A program made the translations under genes and the position numbers. Positions 42,989 through 55,170 of a stretch of DNA of 64,000 nucleotides are shown one piece after another. Origin of the DNA: Cladophialophora immunda (Eukaryota > Ascomycota > Eurotiomycetes > Chaetothyriales > Herpotrichiellaceae). The DNA is taken from contig NW_015622542.1 of NCBI RefSeq assembly GCF_000835495.1, forward strand, positions 1,758,485 through 1,822,484, read 5' to 3'. Every line of letters starts with the position of its first letter. Position 1 is the stretch's first letter. The notes under the pieces were generated by a model. The model ran no database searches and was not told where the DNA came from. It was given only the letters and a program-made list of their open reading frames with translations.

Positions 42989-45103
42989 TCAACTCGTTTC
43001 CTCCAGGAAGAAGTAGTTCCCGGATAGTTTCTGCTCTTGGTCCAATTGGGATTGGTACTTATTGATACGTGGACGGTACGAGTTGGGGTCCCGGCGGAAG
43101 GTGACATCCAAGTTCTTGAGGAACTTGTTGCAGCCGGTCAGCAGGGATTCCGGGGTGTTGGCACGGGCGTCCACGGAAGGTTTGCCGTCAAACACGATGA
43201 CACGATCGGCAAGGTAGGTGGCCATGATGAAGTCGTGTTCGACAACGAAGGCCGTTTTCTTGCTGTGCATGATGAAGCGTTTGATCACACGCGCGGCGAT
43301 GATACGTTGCTCGGAATCCAGGTAGGCGGAAGGCTCATCGATCAAGTAGATGTCTGCCGGAAGACCGAGTGCCAAGACAATCGCCACACGTTGCAACTCA
43401 CCCCCAGACAGGTTCTGCACTTCCTGGTCGATGAAGTCGTCGATCTTGAGAGGCTTGTAGACATCAGTCTGGAACTGCGGGTTCAAGAAGGAGGCCTTGA
43501 TTCGCTTGAAGAAAAGCTGGCGGACAGTGCCCTGGAACTTGGGAGTGATCTTTTGCGGTTTCATCGAAATGTTCATGGCGGGGACCTTCTGAGTGCCATC
43601 GGGCTTCTCCACGCCAGCGAGCAACTTGCAGAAGGTCGTTTTGCCAGTACCATTCTCGCCCATCATGACAATGATTTCGGAGTCGGTGAACTTTCCCTTT
43701 TGGATCTTCAAATGGAACGAGCCGAGAGTCTTCTCCATCGAGGGGTATTCAAAGGCACGGGCTTTGTCGACCATATAGTCCTCACCGGCTTCGGCGATGC
43801 GGAAGGTCAGGCTTTCCTCACGGAAACGCAAGTTCTCGGTGGGTATGTTGCCATCAAGGAAGATGTTGATGCCTTCCCGAACCGAGGCAGGAAGAGTAAC
43901 CACTCCATACACAGCAGGTCTACCGTAGAGGACACAGATGAAATCGGACAGATAGTCAAGGACTGACAGATCGTGTTCGACGACAATAACATAGTCATCG
44001 GGTCTGAGCAGTTCGCGAATGGTCCTGGCGGCGCTGAGACGTTGTTTGACATCAAGGTATGACGAGGGTTCATCAAACATGTAGACATCCGCCTTTTGGA
44101 CGCAAACGAGGGCAATAGCAAACCGCTGCAACTCTCCACCAGAGAGAAGACCAATCTCTCGGTCGGAAACAGCATTCAGCTCTGCAAGAGTAGTTAGTCC
44201 TTGTCTTCTTCTCGCTTGTGACATGACCTCGTCACTCACCGAGCACATCCATGATGTGGTTGAGATTGCCCAATTCGGACTTGGCTTCAATGAGCGGCTT
44301 GACTGTCTTCACTGGGCCCTTGATGGCGCGTGGGAGTTGATCCACATATTGTGGCTTGACGATGGCTTTGAGATTGTCTTCGAGTACTTTTGTGAAGTAG
44401 TCTGGTGGCCCGGGTTAGAAGTCCGCCTTCAAACAGAGCTCGTGGTGTTGCTCACTCTGCAATTCAGATCCACGGAAGTATCTCAGGATCTCTTCCCAAT
44501 CCGGTGGGTTGTCATATCGCCCCAAGTTGGGTTTCAACTTGCCACTGAGAATCTTCAAGGCTGTACTCTTTCCGATACCGTTTGTCCCCACCAATCCCAA
44601 AACCTGACCAGGCCGTGGCATAGGCAGTCTGTGCAACTTGAAGCTGTTTGCCGAATATCGGTGGGTGACTTGGGTTTCAAGATTTGTTGGCAGATTGATG
44701 ATATGAATGGCACCAAACGGGCATTTCTTGGGGCAGATACCGCAGCCGATGCACAGCATTTCCGAGATGTATGCGATTTTGGACTCGGGGGTGACTTCGA
44801 TGCACAGTTTGCCGGTTCGGACAACAGGGCATGATTTCTTGCATTCTTGACGGCATTTCTGGTGACAGGGTCAGCCCTTGGTATCTACAGAATTTGGGTG
44901 TTGGTGGGTGTTTGGCTCACCTTTGGCTTGCACTGCGGGGCAGATTTTCAATTGTTAGCCAACATACAAACGGTGAAGTAGAGGCGAGTAGAGGCTCTCC
45001 CTACCTTGTCGCTATTGACAATTGCAATTCTGGGACACTCAATCAGCCCTTAGCCGTCGGGATACCACTGAATGAGAACATACCTCGTCAATTTGTCCGC
45101 CAT
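42989..45103 (-). CDS. RLI1: ABCE1/Rli1 ribosome-recycling Fe-S ATPase
   Basis: Six exons give 604 residues (yeast 608): 45103-45084, 45029-45005, 44932-44921, 44858-44456, 44401-44240 and 44181-42989. Introns are 54, 72, 62, 54 and 58 nt, all GT-AG and in frame. Exon 3 has only 12 nt and encodes C-K-P-K. Rli1 splits ribosomes after termination and acts in initiation and subunit export. The N-terminal Fe-S cysteines are present: C16, C21, C25, C29 and C55-x2-C-x2-C-x3-C65. The first ATPase has GTNGIGKST and [12 protein letters not shown]; the second has GENGTGKTT and [12 protein letters not shown]. Both have [14 protein letters not shown] and VEHD loops. The end, [17 protein letters not shown], is as in orthologues. 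It is divergent from CHD1. Confidence 0.96.
44921..44932 (-). other. RLI1: 12-nt coding microexon of RLI1
   Basis: The exon TGCAAGCCAAAG is flanked by CCCCGCAG and GTGAGC. It is phase 0 on both sides and supplies residues 16-19 (CKPK), including the first predicted Fe-S cysteine. Skipping it would keep the frame. Confidence 0.88.
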
Positions 45104-45785
45104 TGTGGCTCGAGTTGAGGGGGACCGATGGTGGAGGAACTAGTTGCAGATGGCTGAAAGAAACGACGCTGTGGGAAGAAGAGAAGTTTGAACAAGGGAA
45201 ATTGGGAAAATTTGCGTAAATGGGTCACCGCCAACAATAGCAGCAGCCAACTGACCTGCCAGGTGGCTATTGTGGTTGATTGAGAGTGCGGTGAGAGAGT
45301 GAATTGAATGAGGGCTGTGAATTGTGGACGGGCAGAAATGGTCCTCGACGGGGCCTGCGTGAATGACACACAACAGTCAGTGGCCGGCCAAAAAATCAAA
45401 ATTCCTAGGCGCGTGATTGGGCCAGGCGCCCATGTCCCGCCTAACCTGCCCAAACCAGCCCAAACCAATGCCCAACCAGACCCTCCCGGCGTCTGGTGAG
45501 CTGGGCGGTTCAGGCGGCGAGCAGGTCCTCCCTAAACCTAACTCGCTTTCTCGCTAACTGGCTGGCTGGCTCGGTATGGAGCAGGTCCTTCCCTGCCGCT
45601 TGCCCTGTCAAACTGCGCTTGCACTTCCTCTTACTTTTTACCCCAAAGCCTCGTCCCTCTCTCGTCTCGTGTGAGCCCATATTTCTCTCCATCCACACCC
45701 ACACCACTCTTCCAGACCACTTCTATATACACGCTCTAGTCCGACCTCAAGCGATCTTCAGGTGCCTGATGGGCTCTGTCCTCTG
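45104..45785. promoter_or_regulatory. divergent promoter region of RLI1 and CHD1
   Basis: A 682-bp gap separates the two start codons. The CHD1 side (45480-45780) is C/T-rich, a likely transcribed leader. There are short direct repeats of CCCAAACCA type near 45450. No other gene is seen. Confidence 0.6.
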
Positions 45786-48700
45786 ATGATGGAGTGTAAG
45801 TCATCCCGTTGTCGCGCTGGTTTTGCTCGTTCCATTTCCAGACTCGGGTCCCCGTTCCTGTGATCGGCGGCTGCTCGGCCTCGTCTTCAAGCTCAGCGCT
45901 CCCCAGTCAAGTACAACACATCTCGGTTGAAGAAATCTTGCAACTTGTCGGAAATGCCATACTCTGTTCTGCTGTGCTCTCCAGGACCGTCTTTGGCCGA
46001 GATTCGGCAGGGAAAGCCGCGCAAGAGTCACCCGACTTTTACACAACCTAAATCATCTCGTCGTCCTCCAACTTCATCGAATCCATCTTATATTGCCCAT
46101 TGTTCATCTCACAAACACTCTACGTTACCTTCTTGAAGCTTTTCTGAATCGCGGGAGCCCAAATCACCTGGTCCCGCGGTTGTTTTAGGACCGGTCTCCT
46201 CCGTGTGCCCGACCTTGCTGACGCTCTCTTTCTTACAGCCTCCGGTGCCCTCGCCGATCCGCAACCTCCCTCAATATCCCAACCCTCACCAACTTCTGAA
46301 CCTCCTCCGTCACCGCCCGACACCCTCATGCAGAACGGCGCCAAATACTCTGACAGTGAGAGCGAACTGTCGGAGCCCGCGGAGCCTGCTGCTGCCGGAC
46401 CCTCGTCGTCACATGCCGACAACGAGGATTACGATGAACACATGCCCGATCATGACGAACCCAGCTCAGATGAACCTGATGCTGAAGGTGATGCTGATTA
46501 TGAGATGGATGTCTCCATGCGGGTAAACGGTGCACCAGTGGAAGAGGGCCATTCTTCCTCGGATGATTCCATTAGACCTGCGAAGAGGAAGGCACATCCA
46601 CTCGAAGAAGATGACTACATTCGGAATAACCCAGAAATGTATGGTCTGAGACGGAGCGGAAGGGCTCGACACGTTCCCAATATGGCAGAATCCTCTGAGG
46701 AGCATGACTCGGACTCGGACGTTGTTGCTCCTCCCCGGAAGCGGCCGCGCCACATCTCTCAACGCTCGTCAAAGCAGCCTACCCCTATAGTCGAGTCTCC
46801 CTCCGATTCTGACGACGATTCCGATGCTTATGGCGGTCGACGCGCAAAGCTGTCCAAGAAGCAGCGTCGACGGTTGTTGCAGTCTGCCGAGAGCCTGACA
46901 CCTCAACACGCTGAAATCCGTTTCTCCACTCGTCGAGCTGCCAAAGTATCCACGTACAACGAGGACGACGACGACGACATGTTCGAAGAGGATGACCCCG
47001 AGACAATGACACCCAACTACTGGGTAAACGGTCAGGAGGACAACTCGCCCGCCATTGACATTGTCTTGAACCATCGTCTCAAGGCTGATGTTACCACGCC
47101 GACGCACTCGAGGGACGAGTACGAGTATCTCATCAAATGGCAGCAAAAGGCGTACTACCACGCTACCTGGGAGACGATTGAGTCACTTGCTGGCGTCCGG
47201 AGCGTCCGGCGTTTGGAAAACTACATCAAGAAGACCTTAATGGAGGATATTCGCATCCAGACCGACCCCAACATCGCGCCAGAAGATAAAGAGAAGTGGA
47301 TCCTGGACCGTGAACAATACATCGATGCCCTCGATGACTACAAGAAGGTCGAAAGGGTCATTGGAGACCGCGATGGCGAAGAAGGTACTACTGAATACTA
47401 CGTCAAGTGGAAAGGCCTCTTCTATGACCAAGCTACCTGGGAAGCATCAACCCTGATCAGTCAGATTGCACAGACCGAGATCGACAGATATATCAACCGC
47501 AGGCGAGAAGAGTTCAAGTCCAACCCAACTGAGAGCAACCCCTCGACTCGTTCCCCGTTTCAACCAGTCCGAGATCAGCCATCCTACATCAAAGGCGGCA
47601 CACTCAGAGATTTCCAGATGACCGGCTTGAATTTTCTCGCATACAACTGGGTCAAAGGCAAGAATGTTGTCCTCGCCGACGAGATGGGTCTCGGCAAGAC
47701 CGTCCAAACTGTTGCATTCCTGAGTTGGCTTAGACACGATCGCGGTCAGCAGGGGCCTTTCCTTGTCACCGTTCCTCTGTCCACTATGCCGGCCTGGGCA
47801 GAAACTTTCGATCTCTGGACGCCTGATATCAACTACGTGGTCTACAACGGCAATCAGACGGCTAGGAATATCATCAAAGACTACGAGTTATTACCCGATG
47901 GAAACTTTCGCCATCCGCGCTTCCACGTTCTCCTCACAACCTACGAGTATGTGTTGCAAGATGCGCCGTTCTTGAGTCAGATTAAATGGCAGTTTATGGC
48001 TGTGGATGAAGCCCACCGTCTGAAGAATCGTGATTCTCAGCTGTACGACCGATTACGAGAGTTCAAAGCCCCAGCTCGACTACTAATTACCGGTACTCCT
48101 GTCCAGAATAATCTTGGGGAACTTTCTGCCTTATTCGACTTTTTGAACCCTGGTGTGGTCAACATCGATGAGAACATGGACCTGACCAACGAGGAAGCAA
48201 GTGCTAAAATAGCCAAACTCACCGAGGACATCAAGCCATACATGCTTCGGAGGACCAAGCAGAAAGTGGAGAAAGACCTGCCGCCAAAGACCGAAAAGAT
48301 CATTCGCGTTGAACTGTCCGACATCCAGCTTGAATATTATAAAAATATTCTGACCAAGAACTATGCCGCCCTCAACCAAGGTGCCAAAGGACAGAAACAA
48401 TCGCTTCTAAACATTATGATGGAGCTGAAGAAGGCCAGCAATCATCCATTCATGTTTCCCACTGCCGAGGAACGCCTTGTTCCGGAAGGTGCTCGACGTG
48501 AGGAAGTGTTGCGAGCCTTGGTCACCAGCAGTGGCAAGATGATGCTTCTCGACCAACTTCTCACAAAGCTCAAACGTGACGGCCACCGTGTCTTGATCTT
48601 CAGCCAGATGGTCAGGATGCTTGATATCCTCGGAGACTATATGGATTACCGAGGGCATGCCTACCAACGTCTCGACGGCACTATCGCTGCAGGCCCTCGC

Positions 48701-50907
48701 CGCATAGCCATTGATCATTTCAATGCTCCGGACAGCACCGATTTCTGCTTCCTGCTCTCGACCCGCGCCGGTGGTCTCGGGATCAACCTGATGACCGCCG
48801 ACACGGTCATCATCTTTGACTCTGACTGGAACCCTCAGGCGGATCTGCAAGCAATGGCTCGAGCTCACCGCATTGGTCAAGTCCGACCAGTAAGTGTGTA
48901 CCGCTTGGTATCCAAGGAGACTATCGAGGAAGAAATCCTCGAGCGTGCTAGAAACAAATTGATGCTTGAATTCTTGACCATACAACGTGGTGTCACCGAC
49001 AAGGAGACACAGGCTCGCCGGAACGCCTTGGTTGGGGAACCAGGTAGTTCTAGTGAGATCTCAAGAATTCTCAAGAAACGCGGTCAGAAGATGTTTGAGC
49101 AAACTGACAACCAGAAGAAGCTCGAGGAGCTGGATCTAGATGCAGTGCTCAATAACGCCGAAGACTACAAAGTTGAACAACCGGATGGCACCGACGCTGA
49201 CGGTGGAGAAGAGTTCCTTCGAAGCTTCGACTTTGTCGACGTCAAGGTCGATGAACTTTCTTGGGACGACATCATTCCCAAGGCACAGTTAGAGGAGATC
49301 AAGAAAGAGGAGCAGCGAAAGGCCGACGAAAAGTTTCTGGCGGAAGTCATTGAACAAAACAAGCCTCGAAGTAGGAATCACCAGGTGGAGGATCGTGAGG
49401 CGCGCAAAGCTCGACGCCATGAGCAACGCCACAAAGACGTCGAATCAGAGAGCGAATCCGATGAAGGTCCGAAGGCAGATCCGTCGCGTCCATTGAGTGA
49501 GCGTGAATATCGATATCTCATCAAAGGCCATCTCCGCTACGGCTCCATTGACGACCGTCAAGAAGAGTTTTTGGCAGAAGCTCGTCTCCGCGGTAGAGAC
49601 CTCTCCGTTGTCAAGGCCGCGATGAAAGAAGTCTGGGACAAGTCGGAGGAGCTGTTCAAAGAAGAGCAACGACGAATGGCGGACCTTGAACGGACATCGA
49701 GCCGGCCAATCACCAAAAAGGACAAGAAAGCAGTCTTGTTCGAGTTACACGGCGTCAAAAGAATCAATGCTGAGACTATTCTTGAACGGCCTGGAGAGAT
49801 GCGTCTCCTCCGAGATGTCACGTCAAAGGAGGCCGACTACAAATCATTCCGCATCCCAGAAGCGACCAAAGCTGCGGGATATTCTTGCCCCTGGGGGGCG
49901 AGAGAAGATGGTATGCTGTGTGTAGGTATTGCTCGACATGGCTATGGTGCTTGGGAAAAGATCCGTGACGATCCCGACCTTGGCTTGAAAGACAAATTCT
50001 TCCTGGAAGAGCATCGAGTCGATAAGAAAGCAGAACGCGAGAGGATGGATGATAAGAACGCCAAATCCCCTGGTGCAGTCCACCTTGTTCGCCGCGCCGA
50101 TTATCTAATTTCCGTCCTAAAGAGCAAGTATGCAGACGACCCAGCAGCCAGGCGAGCTGTGGAAAACCACCACCGCAACAACAAGAAATTTCACGCCGAG
50201 AAATCTGCCGGGTCTCCCGCTTCCATTGTGAATCGCAAAGGACATCGCGATTCTGAGAAACCTCGACACAGAGCAGTCAGCCAGACTCATCGCGAGAGCT
50301 CTGAAAGATATGGGACCCCGAAATCTGAGGGTCGTCACGGCCATGTCAAGCATGACAGTGAAGGCAGAGAACATAAAGAGCGCAGACACCGTGATGAACA
50401 TGCTCACAGCTCTCACCATCGGCACGGCAGTGATCACCGACGAATTGAAAATCCGGCCAACGCCGCTTCGTCCGAAGTGGATCCTCTCTTGGACATGTTG
50501 TTCAAGCCTGTCAGGGAAAGCTTGAGGAAGATCAAAGCCACAACAAAGGGCGCAATACCGGACGGGCAGACCCGAGCTAACGAGTTGCGAGTCCTACTCA
50601 AGCAGATCGGAAATTTCATCACCGACCAAGTTGCGGAACTCGACGACAACCAAGAGTCTGTGGAGAAGCGCTTCTGGTGAGTGTTGTCGATGAACGTCCT
50701 GCATGGGTCTTGCTAACACATCACAGGGACTACGCCGCCACATATTGGCCCAACAAGGGCATCAAAGGTAAAGAGCTTCAAAACATCCACGGCAAGATCG
50801 TTGCGTCGGACAATAAGCTTGCAGGCGAAGGTTCACCCAACGACGAATCTAGTAACGTCGACGGTCGAGCGACGAACGGGAGCTATCAGACTTCACCTCC
50901 GCGTTAG
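45786..50907 (+). CDS. CHD1: CHD1 chromodomain-helicase chromatin remodeler
   Basis: The model has three exons (45786-45795, 46239-50676, 50727-50907) and 1542 residues. The last intron (GTGAGT, TAACACATCACAG) joins EKRFW to DYAATYWP and is secure. The first exon (ATGATGGAG plus T, GTAAGT donor) with a 443-nt intron is inferred because the long frame opens only with GTG (46205) and TTTCTTACAG ends at 46238; an internal ATG at 46328 is the fallback. Domains: acidic N-terminus; chromodomains ~290-345 and ~380-430 (YLIKWQQKAYYHATWE, YYVKWKGLFYDQATWE); Snf2 ATPase with DEMGLGKT (~484), DEAH (~592), RAGGLGIN (~844) and HRIGQ; SANT/SLIDE-like DNA-binding region (~1090-1320); and the CHD1 C-terminal helical domain (DPLLDMLFKPVRESLRKIKA, ~1418-1485). 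It spaces nucleosomes over transcribed genes. Confidence 0.94.
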
Positions 50908-52180
50908 GAAGCGGAGGTTTTCGTGAGGATGCCCAGATAGGTGGTGCGTTCACGGCTGTAAGATACGCAGATATGAGTATCAAAAGAAATATTCGACCTA
51001 CTTGACTGGGTTTGCATCTTACATTTACAAGGGGAAACACATATGGGAAACGCATTTACTTCGAAAAGAAAATATTGCTAAACAAGTTATACTTATATCA
51101 ACGGAGTCGGTCGGTAGGGTCAACGGTATCGCACACGGAAGATACTCTGCAACCCCATTGAAGATGGATGAAGACAAGTTCCGGATGACCGTGGGAAGAG
51201 GAAGTGGACCAGCGAATTTAGCAGGACAATCGTCTAATCTGCTTTCGGGGTGAGGCTGGCACAATCTTTTTCAGTCCTTGATTTTCCGGGGTTCAACGAA
51301 GGGCTGGCGTTGAATTGGATTGGACAAAAAGTCATTCGACACGCAGCGATTGCCCAAGCGAGGAGTATGGGAGTTCAGATGAAGACAAAGACCATTTTTG
51401 TTTGGGAGGAAGAAGGAGAAAAGGCTGGAATGACCTGTGGGGGATGGACAACTGAATCTCGCTCCCGGGGGGGGGGGGTGGGAAGGTTAATGCGAACGAA
51501 GCTATGGTGATGGGATCGAACGGCCGTGGACATGTACGCTCTCAAGAATGACGACGACGTGGGGGAGTGGGAGACAGATCCAGAGAAGGCAAGCTGGGCA
51601 CATTACAGCCTCGTGGATTGAATATGGATTTGCCTGCTTGGTGGCTCGGAGCGGAATGCCACAGTACCAGGCTGCTGTTGAGGTTGATGCCATGGATCGT
51701 CGTGATCGATGGATGCTTCGGACAGAAGACCATATGCAACCCCCCCATTATTGCTCTAGAACTCAATGATACAAATCATCACTTTCATCTTTAGCGTTTC
51801 GGACCAATTGGCGGAGAAGGAGTGGCGGAGATACAAGCTAGGAGCGAGCTGGCCGACTCCCTTCTGTTCCTTTTTACTGGCTCTGATGCGATAGATTCTA
51901 CAATATGCGCAGTAGAGAGCTCGGGAAGAAAGAATCCAGTCACAAACTCCGATCCGCATTCCCGTACGTCGTCCAGGGTAGAAGCGTAGAAGCGTAGAAG
52001 CATCGCATACCTACCATGCATTCCCATCCCATCCTTGAACGCCCGCGATACCTATTTTCCCCCTTCATCGAGATCCATGCCGGGACTCCAGGAAGTGAGA
52101 CCCTCGCCCTCCATCGCGCCATACCAGCCCCGGTCCACGGTCCTCCGTCCTCTTTTCTAGGCCGACCATACCAAATCCGC
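50908..52180. other. convergent intergenic region
   Basis: This lies between the 3' ends of CHD1 (+) and the LIM gene (-). It holds a run of 12 G at 51467-51478. Only short ORFs without signatures occur. Confidence 0.5.
51467..51478. repeat. poly-G run
   Basis: Twelve consecutive G, seen directly. Such a run may form a quadruplex or be a place for sequencing length error. Confidence 0.85.
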
Positions 52181-54391
52181 TCAAGCTTTCAGCCTCCTCT
52201 CTTCGCACTCTCCACAAACCGCGCGTTCTTCTACTTTCCTAGTAATGCCTTTCCTCTTCTCCTTGTCCGTCGGCTCCACATGCACCTCTCTGACGAAGAA
52301 TCTGCCCTCGTCGCCGAATCCACCACCGCACTCGCAACACACGAAGCAGTTCCCGTGCCACTTCCCGCCCAACGCCTCCACCGTGATTTCGTCCAGGATG
52401 GGTAGTTTACAGCCGCGGCACCGGGCGGATGTGCGTTTCGTGTGGCACCGCACACAGTAGGCGTATCCGTCATTCCCTTCCACGAAGGGCGTGGTGGACG
52501 AAAAGGGGTCTCCGCATTCCGCACAGAAAAAGTGGTCGACGTGGTAGCTGTGACCGCACGCGATCACGATTTCTCCTTCAATGGGGGTTTTGCAGCTCCG
52601 GCAGCGGGGAGAGAAGAACTCGTGGAAGTCCAGGTGGCAGAAGAACCTCAGGGGGTCGTTCTCGAGAAGCGCAAGTTGATCTGGCGTGAGAGCGGGAGGG
52701 TTGGTGGGATCGGCGTCGGAAGTAGAGGAGATGCCGAGGCGCGACAGGCGTGAGGAGTCTGGCTCGGGGTAGAAGGACACGCATTCGAGGGGAGTGGCAC
52801 AGTGGTGACAAGTGAAGCATTCAGGGTGGAAGCGGGCTTTGAGATCGCGGGCATTAGAGCCCGAGGCCGTCACGATGCGGCCAGAGATGGGGAGCGCACA
52901 GCTCGAACAAGACACTGTGGGCATAGATTGTCGAGATGAAAGCCAAGGAAGGCGCTGTGAGGGCGTCTTCACCACGGTGCTGCTGGATTTCGTCGGTGCG
53001 GAGGATGAGTGCTTTGGTAACGGTCTGGAGGCTGTTGGGGCAGGATGTGATTCACCTGGGAAGTTAATTGCCGGTACAGTCGGAGGCGCGTCGTTTTCCT
53101 GGACATTGATAACCGGGATCACAGGCCCGTCGTCCGGGGCATTGATCGTAGGTATGGCAGGAGCAGATACCGAGACTTCTGGTATAGTGGGCGCTGGCTT
53201 CGGCAATGGTCGTACTGCAGGTGATTCGGTTACCTTCACGACCGGTATTTCGACGTCTTCACTTGTTCTCGGTGAGTCACTGGGGCGTTTCCATGTCGGA
53301 TCGAAGCTGACAATGGGTCGCCCAAGTTGGTCACTGACAGCGGTAGGCGTGGGAAGATTAGGACTCCGGTCCTTCCTCTTCATACTTGTTGCTGCTCGGA
53401 TTTCTTCACTCCGAATCTCCAAAGTACTGGTGGAGTTGGGTGTGTCAACTTCCTCAATCACATCGATGGCAGGTGCCCGCGGAGGTGTGTTCTCGGTGTA
53501 GTCGGCCTTACGTGACTGGGTGGGTGGATTTCTGTGAATCTCGAAGCGATCGAACTTCTTAGCCTGGGGGATTTGGGCAGGATCCTCCACCGTGTCTGGA
53601 CTTTTCGTTCTCAACCAGGGGAGTTTGTTGCGTGATTTAGCCCTCAAAGGTAGGTCTGCACTGGGCGGCGGAATGGACGTCCTTGGAAGCTCCTCCTCGG
53701 GTTCTGGTTCTTCGTATATCTTGTTGTTCGGAGTCGGAAACGAGACTTTCCTGGAACCACTGATTTGACGGTTTCCACTGTTCTGTCGTCTCTCCTTAGC
53801 CTTCAAGTCTGGGTTTCGATATGGAGCCACTTTTTCCTCTTCGGCGGCCTTGGGGTATTGATGCTTCCAGACCAGTTCGGCAGCTTCGTCTTTGGCAGCA
53901 TCGTAAATCCGTCGTTCTTCATCCTTTTGGTCGATGAGCTCCAACGCTTCCCGTATACTGTGTGCCTCCTCTTTTTCTAGCCTCCGCGTGACCGACTCGA
54001 CATAGACTCCTTCTTGTGCAATTGACGGGACCTGGACAGTAGCAGTCGGAGAAACCTTCCTTCCGTTCAAGATCGGTCGGTCACCGGTTGGGGGTTGTGC
54101 GAGAGGTCGGCCTTTGGAGGTGGAAGAGAAAGAATACGACTTTTGTACCGTTGGAGGGTCATTTTCAACATCATCCAGAATATCTCCATGCTTTGAGCCA
54201 GTCGTCGTGGGAGCTGAGTCGGACCGTGCCAACGAAGACTGCGACGTCAGGGAGCCATAATTCCGGGAGGGAAAAGGCGCGGGCCTGGATCCGGTTGGTC
54301 TAGTGGGACGATTGTTTCTGAGATCGTCGAGATAGGTAGCTGGGAGTTTATGTGAGTACTTGGATTTAAACGTAGGTTCTCGCGGAGGCAT
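52181..54391 (-). CDS. three-LIM-domain protein (paxillin/Pxl1-like)
   Basis: This is a 736-residue intronless protein. The N-terminal two thirds are disordered and rich in Pro/Ser, beginning MPPREPTFKSKYSHKLPATY and followed by LDDLRNNR; a short LD-like helix and a Glu/Arg-rich helix (RRLEKEEAHSIREALELIDQ) follow. The C-terminal 242 residues carry three LIM zinc-finger modules: from ~495 (CSSC...CFTCHHC...C-H), ~597-650 (CRSC...HFFCAEC...CVRC) and ~658-730 (CRGC...CFVCCEC...CGEC). LIM1 has a long insert (~540-580), and LIM3 has an insert before its last Cys pair. In fungi such proteins sit at growth sites and septa and link Rho signalling to actin (Pxl1 of yeasts). The frame opens at TTG 54439; the first ATG is 54391. 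Exact orthology is inferred from the layout. Confidence 0.88.
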   Translation of the reverse strand: MPPREPTFKSKYSHKLPATYLDDLRNNRPTRPTGSRPAPFPSRNYGSLTSQSSLARSDSAPTTTGSKHGDILDDVENDPPTVQKSYSFSSTSKGRPLAQPPTGDRPILNGRKVSPTATVQVPSIAQEGVYVESVTRRLEKEEAHSIREALELIDQKDEERRIYDAAKDEAAELVWKHQYPKAAEEEKVAPYRNPDLKAKERRQNSGNRQISGSRKVSFPTPNNKIYEEPEPEEELPRTSIPPPSADLPLRAKSRNKLPWLRTKSPDTVEDPAQIPQAKKFDRFEIHRNPPTQSRKADYTENTPPRAPAIDVIEEVDTPNSTSTLEIRSEEIRAATSMKRKDRSPNLPTPTAVSDQLGRPIVSFDPTWKRPSDSPRTSEDVEIPVVKVTESPAVRPLPKPAPTIPEVSVSAPAIPTINAPDDGPVIPVINVQENDAPPTVPAINFPGESHPAPTASRPLPKHSSSAPTKSSSTVVKTPSQRLPWLSSRQSMPTVSCSSCALPISGRIVTASGSNARDLKARFHPECFTCHHCATPLECVSFYPEPDSSRLSRLGISSTSDADPTNPPALTPDQLALLENDPLRFFCHLDFHEFFSPRCRSCKTPIEGEIVIACGHSYHVDHFFCAECGDPFSSTTPFVEGNDGYAYCVRCHTKRTSARCRGCKLPILDEITVEALGGKWHGNCFVCCECGGGFGDEGRFFVREVHVEPTDKEKRKGITRKVEERAVCGECEERRLKA

Positions 54392-54911
54392 CTTCTTGGG
54401 TGTGAAGAACAACGGCAGCAGGGAATGGGTGAAGTCCAAAGTGACACCTACATTTCTGTTCAGCAGTCATGCATGTAGGTTGGGGCGGAGAGACTTTTCT
54501 GCCGCTCAGGCTGTTTCTTTTGTGAAACATTTTTGTGTATCTTGTTGAATTTCGAACTGAGATGGGTTCACCGCATATGCACCAAATCAACCGGCGTAGG
54601 GATCTTGACGCCCAACTTTGCACCTGTACTATCACGCAAGACAGCGATATCAGGCAAGGCGCAAGTCAAAATATAACCAAAATGAGGACTTGATCAGCAC
54701 AGGAGACATTAAAATGCGCAGAGAAGATGAACTACGGCGACGAAAGCAATAGATGGTGCGATAGTGTGTTGAGACGGTCATCGGGCAGTGCGATTGACAC
54801 TCTGACCGCAGTGGTTTTTTTGTTTGGGCTGCGTGGTTGAGACGACAACCAACCGCAGATCAGGCTCCACCTGCGCTGGGCATCAGCATCCCAGGCGCTC
54901 AGGCATTTAGG

Positions 54912-54950
54912 CCATTAGCCATCAGCCATCAGCCATCAGCCGTCAGCCAT
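54912..54950. repeat. 7-bp minisatellite
   Basis: About five units of CATCAGC with small changes, seen directly. Confidence 0.8.
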
Positions 54951-55144
54951 GGCCATCACTACGAGGTACAAAACACCGTCTGCCCATCTCACGCTGTTGG
55001 ATTCCTTCTCTGCTTCATTTCTCACCCCAATGTGAGTGGTAACAACATGACGACGGGTGCTCGTCGAGTGTGCACTGCCTTGGCCAGACGACCGCGCCTG
55101 CGCACACCTATGTGAAAGAGAACAACTTCAGCTACAGCATCAAC

Positions 55145-55170
55145 CTCCATCTCCATCTCCATCTCCATCT
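55145..55170. repeat. CTCCAT hexamer repeat
   Basis: Four CTCCAT units in a row, seen directly. Confidence 0.8.

Noticed and set aside
43037..43966. 309-codon plus-strand ORF
   Set aside because: It is the antisense shadow of RLI1 exon 6, whose ABC motifs are unmistakable on the minus strand.
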